This document shows positions 10,213-22,273 of a stretch of DNA of 64,000 nucleotides, piece after piece. This DNA is from Elysia chlorotica (Eukaryota; Mollusca; Gastropoda; Plakobranchidae): NCBI GenBank assembly GCA_003991915.1, contig RQTK01000013.1, positions 987,694-1,051,693 on the forward strand, in the 5' to 3' direction. The translations under genes were made by a program, and so were the position numbers. How positions within the stretch are numbered: position 1 is the stretch's first letter; every line of letters starts with the position of its first letter. The notes under the pieces are model-generated. The model was not told where the DNA came from, made no database searches, and saw only the letters and a program-made list of their open reading frames with translations.

Positions 10213-10353
10213 TTCTTAGTTTTTAATTGGTTTATAGTTGCAAACAAGGGAGAGGGGAGGGGATATTTCAACATTGACAACAATATCAATAAATATTGAG
10301 CACCATTCAGTGATATAACAACTATGATTAATAACAAAGTATTCTTCTGGACT

Positions 10354-10435
10354 TTAAGCCGATAAAAACTGCGAGAGCCCTGGAGAGTGTGTTCCTGCAA
10401 CAGCCATCAGCAAAGCCATGTCACTTGTCTCAAAC
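10354..10435 (-). CDS. FNIP: FNIP terminal coding exon 21
   Basis: It encodes [20 protein letters not shown] followed by SA and TAA. Vertebrate FNIPs end DLPLL-A-ASTHSPYVAQILL, so the terminus is conserved in position. Acceptor TTTGACAG. The gene ends about 140 bp from the truncated transposon copy at 10212, which may contribute 3' UTR or the polyadenylation region (inference). Confidence 0.93.
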
Positions 10436-13400
10436 CTGTCAAACACATAGAACAGTTAAAAATGTAATTTTACTTCATATTTATCAGAATTAACCAATTC
10501 AAACCATGACTACGTTCATCGACTTGCAGCTTTCAGGAAATAGTGATAAAACCAGTTAAAACTTTAAAAACGATTCCTTAATATTTGATCAAGCATGACC
10601 TATACCCTTTTAAAGCCACATTAAAAAGATGAAGTTTATTCTCTAATCTGACATACAATATTAAAATCATACTTTAGGTAAAAGATAAATGTAGATAGTT
10701 CTAATATGACACATAACTGTACATTCTTACATTTAATTTCCTGTCTATTCTTGTAATCATACAATATCATATTTGTGTAAGTGTGTGTGTGTGTGTGTGA
10801 TAAATATGGTCATTGTTGCATGTTAGAATTTTTCAAAATATTTTACTTAAAAACAAGTGCAATATTCTCACCATATTCAATGTAATGTCTAACATTTTTA
10901 TATTTATCTTTCCTTATTGCATATACATGTTTGAAATCTATTTATACTAGCAAACCCTCATTCTACATAACTAATTACAAATAGCGTTTGATTTGTTAGC
11001 GATTTTTAGATATAATAGGTGATACATTTTCAATGTCTTTTTATTACATTTTATATATAATTATATTTTTTGTATTATCTTATTTTTTATTGTAAATGGG
11101 CCTGTCAATCTCAATTTCCCCAAAGGGATTAATAAAGTCTTATCTTATCTTATCTTAATAACTGAAGAAAAATAAATTATATGGAAAAAAAAAGAAGATT
11201 CTTAGCTGGAGCGTTTGCGGCACATACCTGTAGAGTTATGATTAAAAATTTGTTTCAGTCGCTGAGATATTATTCTGGTACAAAACTTTTAATTTTTTCT
11301 CTCATCTGATCCACATTTTTCATAAGATAATATAGTAACAAATCTTACCCTAACATAGATGTCAACTCTCTCTGGCTGTAAGTCTTTGCCCCTGTCAAAT
11401 ACTCTGAAAGCATGTGGCTTTTGAAGTAGATCTCTTGAAGACGGTCCTCTAAATGCATAAGGCACTGTTTCAAAGTGAGATTAAAAAAAAAAAAACGGTT
11501 TACATCATCAAAGGTACTTATTAAAAGAAAGTTAAACTATTATAACTTTATTTGGGAAATACAAATTCTTTTTTTTTTTTTTTGTAATTCAGCTTTAAAG
11601 AAAATGTAAGTGGAATTTAAAATTCCAATGTTTAAAAATATTAGGTCACTGCGTCCTTATTTCTATGGGCTACTTGTAGCCTAACACAAGTCATGGATTT
11701 GTCATGAAAAACACTGCTACTGTTACTATCTAAGGCAAAGTAAAAGCCCAAGTCATCCTTTTTCAAACCAAACAAGAGACTAAAATTTTTAAAAAAAATG
11801 GACCAAAAGAAAATAAAATCTTAAAAAAAAATGAATGAAAACTTACAAACTCTGAGCTCATTTTAAGACGAGATATCTCAACAACAGATTCAATGAGATC
11901 AGCGACAATCTTGGAGGAGGTCCAGGGCGTGCACCCAGAGGGTGATATACCCATCACTTTGCTGCTGGCTACTTCCACTGTCCTGTACAGGAGTAATAGT
12001 ATCAAACTTATTTCTGACCACACCACAAAATTTATCATGAAAATGTTCCCTCCTTTTTCTTATTTGACCTTTCATTTTTATTACATCAGTCTACAAGTAC
12101 CAAGATCTATCTTTAACCAACATACTTTTAGGAAAAGACTTTAAGCCTTTTGCTTAAATTGGTTGATTTAAAAGGGACCATATTGAATATGGATTAACTG
12201 AAAAATTATTGCCTACTTTCAAATGAAAAGCACTGTATTTATCGGTCTTTCACTTCATATTTTGCTATGCAACATCTGGTTTTTGGGCTTTGGTACCAAG
12301 AAAGTACAAGTCCACACTTCTTTCTTCAAAACTTCAAAATCATATAACACCGTATGTATAAAATATTATAGCTTCAGTTGTGTCCTGCTTTGATAAAGTG
12401 TATCCTCTAAAATGTATCTTAAATTTTTTTTTTGTCTAGAAAACAAAACTTGACTCATAACAAAAGCTCTGATCATCTAAACATAACAAAATTTCAACTC
12501 TGAGTCTGACTGCAAGAAAATGTCTCTACCCATCTAGGTGTCAAACTGCATTTGTTTAGCCCCCTGAAAATAAGGCCTTTACTTTTCTTTCACCAAAACT
12601 GCAAATTTGTGCATGTTATAAACTTGCAACACTATGGTAAATTATTTCTCTACTTATTTGCTATTTATGTTAAAATTATGAAAAATTAATTTGATAGCAT
12701 AGCAAGATGATATAATATGCATTGCAGTTTTAGACCAATTACCAGTGTGGCAGTCTGTTATCACTTAATGCTAACACACAAATACAAAATATAAGAACAT
12801 TGAGAAGGAATAGAAGAAGGAAAATATTTATCTTAAATTCTTTCTTTCTCCAATCAAAGAAGCACAAGTTTTATAATTACCATTGGTCAGTATCTGCTAT
12901 AACACACACAGCCTCATCAATGGGTTCATCTAATATGGAATGCTGCAAAAGAGAGGAAAGGTGACATAGCAGTGTAACTCATATTTTGTACTGTTGTAAT
13001 TTTCACTTATAAAATATAACAATTCAAAGTATGACACAGCAATAGATTCATAACTGGTCAATTATATACTTCTATAAAACAGTGACGAAGAAAAGCTAAA
13101 ATTGTTTCTTCATAAGTAAAACAAGCACAAAGTAACGATTGATTAAATTTAGTTGACATCATTAATTTTTATGTTTCTGGAATTCCTTGTTGCGAAATGT
13201 TGAAACCATATCTGAGAATAAATCACCTACAATCCCTGTAGCTGCGCTTTGCAAAGAGATTTCCTATCTATCTTAATTTTGACATGCTTGATTTATCAAA
13301 CTAACATTGGGCAAGAAAAAATATCACAACGTCTCATGTAATGTATAAATATTCAACTTTTTTTCAGACCCATAGTCTAAATCTATATTAATGATTACTC

Positions 13401-16400
13401 AACAAATGTTCAGAAAAGAAAAGGAAACGTTTCAAATTTGTTAATCCTTAGAATTTACTGACCTTCACAGTTGACTGTAGATCATTGAGAAGTCGAGGCC
13501 TATAATCTGCGTCTGAGGTGCCATGTAGAACAAAATCTGAGAGATAGTGGTCTGAATAGCTAGCCAGCAATGAACGGCCAAAGTTACGGTCAAAAGCTCT
13601 GATTTGCCATTCCCCGCAGTCCTCAATAGCACTGTTTTTGCAAACCAAATAAAAGAAAAAACATTGAACTATATTTAAAATGAGGAAAATTTACAAACAA
13701 AAATAAACATGCAAAGATTTATTGAAATCAGAAAAAAGAAGACATGCTGACATTTAATACAAGCATTAGAATTAACCCTGGTGACGACTTTAAGGGTATA
13801 GTGCTCCCATCTGAGCGCTTCTGGGCGCTGACATTTAATTGTGTTATCTCTCTTACCTCAGCTTAGTTTTTCTCCCATTTTTAGTGGTTTTCTTTATTAT
13901 TATTTTGAGACTTCATCTTGTTTTTGTTAACTTTTTCTTAGTCACTTAGGACTCAATATTTCTATACTAAAAATATCAACCAATGAAAAGACGTGACTTT
14001 TCCGCTCTTGTCTGCTCCAACAGTCTTATACAGCAGGCTTTGAAGTATGGTGAAGCAAACAGGCGGATCACGAGGTGTGAAGCCTGGTTTCTTGGTATGT
14101 TTGCTTATTAGTCTTATTACGAGATTATTGTTCGATGTTACTAACCAGTGAAGGGTATCTGTGGGTATTGATACTGCTACATTGTTTGAATGATGAGTCT
14201 ATGAGATATTTTATGGTTTAAGAACACTGTCCTTTGTCTATAGCAGTTGAGATAATGCGCTAAGTTGTGCCTCTGCTAAGTTCTGGGTGAAGGGCAGATG
14301 AAAACAAGTTGTAGTTTGTGATCACGCATCAGGCAAGAGAGTGAAGATTGACATCTACCCTCTCCGATTTGACCAATCAGCGGTATGGCATCTCCTCTAT
14401 ACACTCGACCGTAGTATCCAGCCCTGCACTTGGGTAATACTTTCAGCTGACTACACATGCCTTCTTAATAAGAATAAGGGGCTGTTCAAATATAATTTTA
14501 CACCTATTTTGAGACCTTTTGACCTCCCCCCTTTTTCTTATTGCACATGTTTTCCCTATCTCTTAGCACTGTTCTCACTCCAGCCAATGATCCCCCTGAT
14601 TATTTGTTACTTTGCTATAGTAAGATTGACAAATCAGATATTATTGAGGCAATTAAAAGCATAATTAACTAAACTTTTCAGACTAATTGTATTCCTGATT
14701 ACGTGCTTTTGTAAAGATTACTTACAAAGGCATTTTGACTTCTTTACAGTGTATCATTGGATCAAAGGCTTCGTAGTCAATGCTGCCTGTTGAGGACAGG
14801 TGACGCCTCCTGCTCAACCCTGTGGGTGTCACTGACCTGCAAGAGAATGAAAAATCTGTAGGCTTTGCATGGTGACTTGAAAAGTTCACAATTCATACAA
14901 TAGTATTTTATCTTTTTGGCATATATATATATATATATATATATATTTTTAATACCTAATTAAACCGGCTGTACAACAACAAGTGTGCAAATCATGATTG
15001 CGACCGTCGGTCGTTCCAATACTGAAATAATAGAAATATATATAAATATATAACAACTGCTCTGAAATATCCATCAAGCAAGCTGTGCATCATCAAGAAC
15101 AAGATTCAAACTGGTTGTGTAGGTTAAATTCAAAACCAAACTTATTCTTTTCCTGGATAATATGGTTATTTATTAAAATAAATTTTCTAAAAACAAAAAT
15201 AAACACACAAAAAAAAAACCCACATTGAAAGCAGTGTCCCAAGATATGTGATAATATTAACACCCAAGACAGTGATAATCGGTGCAGCAGCAAGGCTCAC
15301 ACAATCTGCTTGAGGCACATGGCAAGCATTATCAACATAAATAAGAATTGCCTTCCAGAATACAAACGAAATTAAATGGACATAAAATTATGGTAATCAT
15401 TAAATAAGCCAGAAAATTGAAGAATACTATTACTAGTGCTTTATATTCTTTCTAAGCCAGGTAATGGGTGGACAGTGACAAATCATTAATTTAAAACTAG
15501 AACGCCAAAAATTACATGATTAATGAGAATGTTCATTTTCAACCTGAGATTTACTACTTAAACGTAAGCATTCACAGCTTCCACTCTCTACATTTAAAAA
15601 AATATCTAAATTTCATTTTAAGGTAGGATAAAAGTCATGGGATAAATAATGGTGGAAGACATTCATGCAACCCTAGCTTGCTAATTCCTGCGGATTTTAT
15701 GTAGTGTAGAACATTGTATTTTGTAACGTGTTTTCTGTCTCCTATTTGGTAACTAAAATACTATTATCAAAGCTACAAGATTATAAAGTGTTGTCAATGC
15801 AATGAAACCTATAATAAGCATTCAGTGCTTTTTAATTACTAATTAAGAGAAGGTAAGGTTACAAGAAACATGTATACATGCATGATAAACAGAGGCATTT
15901 TACAATATTTTACTCCCATTACATATACATCCGTTTAGTTTGAAATCCTGATACTCTGACACTTTCCTAAATATTTGACAAATACTGTGCACACTTAAAA
16001 TCATACATCTTCACTCAATATATATATACATTTTGTCCCCATCAGCTTTAGTGTTATCATGTGCTGCAAATCTTTAGAGGTAATTGAATTCCCCCCCCCC
16101 CCCCCCTTCAAGTCAACTAAAGACTAAATGTTCAAAATCTGATATAACTTTTTATAACTTGATAATTCAAAGACCATCTTAATTCTTATAGTAATTATAA
16201 TGTGAGAAATGCAGATGACATAAAAGCAGTCCAAAAGTATGCTTAATTTTTGTTCTTGCCATAATGGGTATACAGACCTGCCTCTCTTCAAATAGAAAAA
16301 GAGGAATCTGAACCCCCTTAACTACCTATTAAAAATCAAATTCGAAGCCAACAAGCTGTGTCTCATCCCAATTCTGAACTACAAAGTACAAGGAACTGTT

Positions 16401-16601
16401 GAATCTCAGCTTTTATGAGGGATACAAATCCTTTCCCTGAGGTCTGAAGTTAAAATCAAGCATAAAGTTGTAGCACTGGGTGGAGATCAAATTCATTGGG
16501 TTTGTGTAAAAAAAAAAAATCTTTCAAGTAGGAAGACGAGGATTAGGAGTGATAATATTATACGTGTTTATGGTGTGGTAGAAGTAGAAGTGCTGGCAGT
16601 T

Positions 16602-16673
<72 letters not shown>

Positions 16674-16674
16674 C

Positions 16675-16740
<66 letters not shown>

Positions 16741-19700
16741 CAGCAGCAGTAGTAGTAGTAGTAGTAGTAATCTACGTCTCCATCCTCTAGTAGTAGTAGC
16801 AGCAGCAGCTGCAGTAGCAACAGTCAGCAAATGAAGTTGCTGCTATAATAGTATCGACAGGCTTTTATACAAGACATCAATTCCTCACGTCCCTGTGGAA
16901 TCTAGTAAACAACAGATCCTTACAAAATTTAAGACTACATGTACATCTTGCCCTATCAACTGATTAGTCTCCAAAAATTACTGGCCTGAATGCTGGCCCT
17001 CTGTGTTTAAGTCATTAAATCCAAGACCAATGACGCAATCAGGCCAATTTCTAATCAATTTTTATCTTTTTTTTTTAGTTCAGAGATCTTAACATCTTTG
17101 CATTGCTGTCATACTGCATGTATCTATGAGTACAAACAGGAAAAGCTTTTGAGATATAAAAAAGTCCTATATTAGAGTTAGATGAGATTGCATGCTTCAA
17201 AAAGCCTGCACAGATAACTGTTTGTACACTTATTGCAAGACCAATAATGAAACCAGTCTATTTTCCCTTATAGCTATTTTGAAAATTGAACAAGATCTAT
17301 CATGTTTTGCAGAGATAGATCTACTGTACTGCCCGGATCTATAATGACAAAGTTATTGAGATCCATATGCAGTGTCAAGAGTGTTTATTTGATTGATCTC
17401 AAATACCAGTACTGTATAACCATTATTTTGTTCCCCCTCTATCAGATTATCAGGCAGACGGGAATGGGACACCATTTACGGCAGATAGAGGGTGACAATA
17501 CCTACTACATTCTATAGTAGCTTTGCTCTTAGGCTAGGCTCATGCGTACTGATCAGTTATACTGGATGAACAGTTTCGATACATGCCCAACTGCAGATGT
17601 TTTGTAGATACCTTAGCTGCATTGACTTGTTCCTATGGTTGTCGAAGTAATTGATTATGAAATTATAGTTCAAAGTACAGCTGGCTGTTGAGTTTCAAAC
17701 TAAAAAAGCAACAAAACAAACAATAAAAAAACCCACAAAAAAATGCGCATCAGAGGCGGGGAAAAACCAGAATTTCACAATCACAATAAAAATTGGAAAA
17801 ATGGAATATCCCCCACTTTTGAATAATAAAAATATGGAATGATTAAAAAAAAACGGAATCAGTGGCAAGTCTGGGTATATTAGAAGACTTAACAAAACAA
17901 GCATGTTGAATTATGCATTGGGCGAAGTAGAAAAGGTTCATTATCTTACCGGTGTCTGGCTAGACATGTCGGCCTCACATAATGATTTGACTGCCTGCAG
18001 TTCAAAGCCTTTGCTTCAGCATCTTTCCTGTTGTCTAGTGAAATACACGCACAGGTCCCAGATGAAGTCTCAACACACCTGCTGTCTTCTACTCCCTCCT
18101 GAGGTTTTTTAACAACATTGCTTGTTTCTAAATTGCTACTCAGCATTCCACAATTGCTTTTGCTGAGGAACTTAAGAATTTCCGCTGATTTACCTTTATT
18201 AACAACTACAGAAGATTGCACGATGTTGGTCTCTAGCTGCTGAGACAGTCTTGATCTAACTTTTCCGCCTGAAAAAGATTGAGATCTCACGACTTGTTCT
18301 GAAAAATTGGAAAAATCGGTCACTTCACTGGTTGGAAAGTTTGGCACATTTTCTATTGCACTTATAACGGGAGGTAAGGACTTATCAAAGGCGTTGGTCT
18401 CAATAGGGAGAGAGTGGGGAACAATGTAATTGTGGAGTTCACTTAAACCTAGTGATGGTGCCCTTATACCATTCAGTCCTACAGAAAACACTTCGTTGTG
18501 GTCAGGTTGTGAAGATTCTGAAACCACAGAGCTCTTGGAGATGCAATTTGTCTGCGATTGGGAAGATGAATTTTCACAACACCGACAACTATCACAGCTA
18601 CGGATTACTTTAGGGCGGCCAACATTGCTCTCTCTCTCAGGGCAACCACATTTCTCAGAGCACATGCCATTCAAACTGAGCCCTATTCCATGGACAGGGT
18701 ATAGATCTAAGCCTGGAGAGATGTTGGTTTGAGATAGTCTTTTTTCAACACAAGCAATATTATCACAGTGAAATTGTTGATGCTTATGCAAAGATGTGAG
18801 ATTCTGGCCTTCTCCTCCGTAGGCCCGCCCCCCTCCGCCACTGCTTCCACTTGGGGTGGGCGTGCGCCGCGAGCTTCCCAGGCCAGAGCCTGTGCTCTCC
18901 AGAAGCGTCTTCTCACTTGTTGTCGGAGACAGAGACACGTCCAGGTAAGGCTCATTCACAATGAGATTAAGACACTGAGGATCTGTGTTTTCGTGGACCT
19001 CACTGCAACGTATGAAGTAGCTCAACACGTACAAAAATTTCTTCACTATGTCAGCCTTTTTCCCAACAACAACAGTGCGGGAAATCTTTCTCGGAACACC
19101 AATAGCACCAAACAGATCACTGAAAGAGAAATAGAAAAGAGAAACATATGCATCACTCTAGTTTGGATTTGTTTTGCAACAAAAATGATAGAGATGAGAA
19201 TTGAGAGGTGTAGAGATATCGAAATACAATAATTTTTTGCACTTTCATTTCCATTTTCAAAATGTAAAAATAAAACAAGTTCTATAAACACTTAAGTCAA
19301 TAACCATAGAAATATTCTGTCTTTGTGAATGTGTTCACCATGCTTAATAAAGTAATAAGTTTTAATGATATAGGATACTCCAAGGAGATAAATTCACCTA
19401 GCAAATTAAGGGTAATGGGCAGGTTAGATTTCAACATATATAACAAAAATCAAATGCCACTTTCTCCTTGATAACAAGGCAAACATAGACTGAGCCACTT
19501 ATATGTGACAGAGTGAGACTAAAATCCTAAAAATAAACTATTGTAAAACATTATTTATGACAGGATAATCCTAAATTGATAATAGAGAAAGTGGGTCAAG
19601 ACAATGAATTTACCTTTCTACATTTTTTTTATTTATTAAATAAAAGTTAAATTGTTGCACTTAGCTTTTTTTTTAATTCCAAAACAAAAAGGCTAAGTGA

Positions 19701-22190
19701 AAGATAAAATAAAGTTTGGAGCAAGTGCTTTTGAATTACAGTGGGATTAATATTGTTTAGCCCCTTTTCAATAGCAGCCCTATGATAATAATTGAAAAAA
19801 AAAGGATCAAACAGCATTAGACATCTACTGGGTTGCATGACAATATTATAACCTGTACCCAAACTCAAATGCACTCACCCTAGTTGAGCCCACAGAGGAT
19901 TATACGGGTGAGTTTTTGCCAAGGTATCTACCTGTAAAAGATAATGAATTTAATTAGATAGTGAGTAAATAAGTAACTTTAACTCCTCAGTGAAGAGAGA
20001 AAAAGAGAAACCCGTACCTCCATGCACATTCAAATCATATTTTGTAACAATAAAATTTACACAATTTATCTTCATTAGCTCTCCAATAACTTATTACAGT
20101 AGTTATATTTTGTTTTACCCCATTAATCTTTATCAGTCAATAGTTAATGTCTTTATTAGTATAGAATTATATTTTTTATATGAGTGAGCACAGATTTCTT
20201 TTAATGTAAATGCAAGAGAGCCAAAATCCTTCACTTATTATTTGGTAAGAAAAAAATACAACAGGCTAAGAGCAGGAAATTAAAACTGATAGAAAGGTAG
20301 TATAGTGCAGACAAACAGAAAGTCCAAAAATATTCTGACTTTTCATTTTCAAAGAGGCCCTTAATTCATACATTAAGATTCTCAAACACTAAGAAGGCTC
20401 CAGATACCTTAAAAAATTGTAAGAGAAATTGTTTCCACATGATTGCACAAAATTTTTCTTTTAGAAATGGAGACAAACTAAAGAAGAACTTTTTCGTTGT
20501 GCTTTAAACAATGGCACAAACTTTCAGAGTTTACTCTGAAATGCATGTCTTTTTCTTTTCAATAAAATCTATTGTCTATTGTCGACAAACTACAGCAATG
20601 GTTTATAGCATTTTATAAATATTTTTTTTCAGATCAGACAATTGTACATTCAAGACTAAGTACATTCCCTATAGATGAATCTTTCTTCAAGTATGTAGGT
20701 TAAGTGGATAGACACACTAATAGTGTTTAGTCTTCTCTAAAAACAATAAAAACATTTATAGTTTGAAGCATTTGTGTCATTGTATAAAAACAATCACAAT
20801 TAACCTTAAGTGTCATACATTAAAGTGAGAGCATTTTACCCATTTTGCTGTGTGCTTGTCCTGATATGTATGTGCAGGGGTCCCCCCAGCAGGTGTTACC
20901 GTGGCAACCCAAGCAAGATGTTGGGTCAGAACAGCAGAGAGCAAAGTACTCACAAAACTGCAGGCACAGATGAAAAAAAAAAAAGAGGCAATCTGTCAAA
21001 TTATGCAAAATCTAATTTTCCAACAGTTCTTTTCAGAGAACATTGTACCGTTTGGGAATGTGAATTCACAGAGATTTATAGAATGCACATAGAAGACATG
21101 AACTCTAGTCAAGCGAGAGGAACAAGTAATGCTAATCAGTGTCACTTATTCTAGTCTTCAAAAGTTTAGATAAAGTGCCCCAATGGAATTTTTTTTTTTT
21201 TTAAGATTTAACACAATACGACACTATGACGTTTCTGCTTGTTGAACATCTCTCATTTCTTCTGGAAAAGTGGAATAGCTTTTTGTGAATTCTCATTCCC
21301 AATACAGATTTAATTGCAGCTACGATTACATTTACAGCAAAAAATAATATCACTGTAAGTCATGTGCCTTATCGGAACACAAATGGGTTTCATGGTTAGA
21401 AAATGATAGAATCATAAAGTGTATGTTGAATGAACAGTAAAAAAATTCATTTTTTTATTTATTGAAGGGCTAAAATGACAAAAGACTTGAAATTTCACAG
21501 ATCATGAACAAATGCTACTCACAATTTGCAGTTTTTGTTATCAAACTTTGTAACAAGCCAGGTAAAAGTGTCCATGAATTTTTCACACAACTTGGTTTTG
21601 TATGTGGTTGCAGACATCATAGTGAGCCATACAGGTTCTGCTAGACGCTGGGTCATGTAGAGGTCATAAACATCATTGCGAAACAATTCCAGGGCCTAAA
21701 CGGGAGATATTAAATGCAGATTGTAAGTATTGATAATTAGATACCCATGGTGTCATATTGTTTGTATATACAGTATCACTTTTGTGACATGCATGACCTC
21801 AAGATTATGCCCACCTGTAAATATATAACGAATGCATTGACATTTCCGTAAAATAATGAACTTGATATTGTTAAATTATCAATGCATGTTTGTAACAAAT
21901 GATTTTGCAGTAACAAAAAAGAAACTCAATACTGTACCTCCATTATTGTAGGCAAAAAATTCCTATTGTTAAAATAGGCAATTTCAATGGTTGACTTTAG
22001 TTTCTCAACATGAGCCTCAAACAGTGCAAAGTGAGAGAAGAAAAAGTTCTGGAATTGGCTGGGGAAAAAAGGTACACATTTTAAATACAATTTAAAAAGA
22101 AAAGGGAATAAAAAAAAACAACAAATACATCATTTTATGTATCGTAGCATTTAGAGAATGGAAGCATGAAGTTATCACTTATTACATATA

Positions 22191-22273
<83 letters not shown>

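Larger units (their letters stand above)
9174..10238. repeat. About 28-bp direct repeat flanking a 1-kb block
   Basis: GTGTTCTTAGTTTTTAATTG followed by GTTTATAGT occurs at 9174-9202 and again at 10210-10238. Between them lie the palindrome, the GC-rich patch and the truncated transposon copy. The first three bases of the second repeat coincide with the transposon end GTG, so the host-derived repeat may be 26 bp. Confidence 0.85.

Noticed and set aside
14341..14664. Plus-strand 107-residue frame in a FNIP intron
   Set aside because: No family resemblance, and hydrophobic low-information sequence typical of T-rich introns.
16558..16830. Long poly-Leu and poly-Val frames
   Set aside because: They are translations of the GTA trinucleotide array on both strands.
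18430..19232. Plus-strand frames over the FNIP large exon
   Set aside because: They are antisense shadows of FNIP exon 15, which has clear family similarity and correct splice phases.
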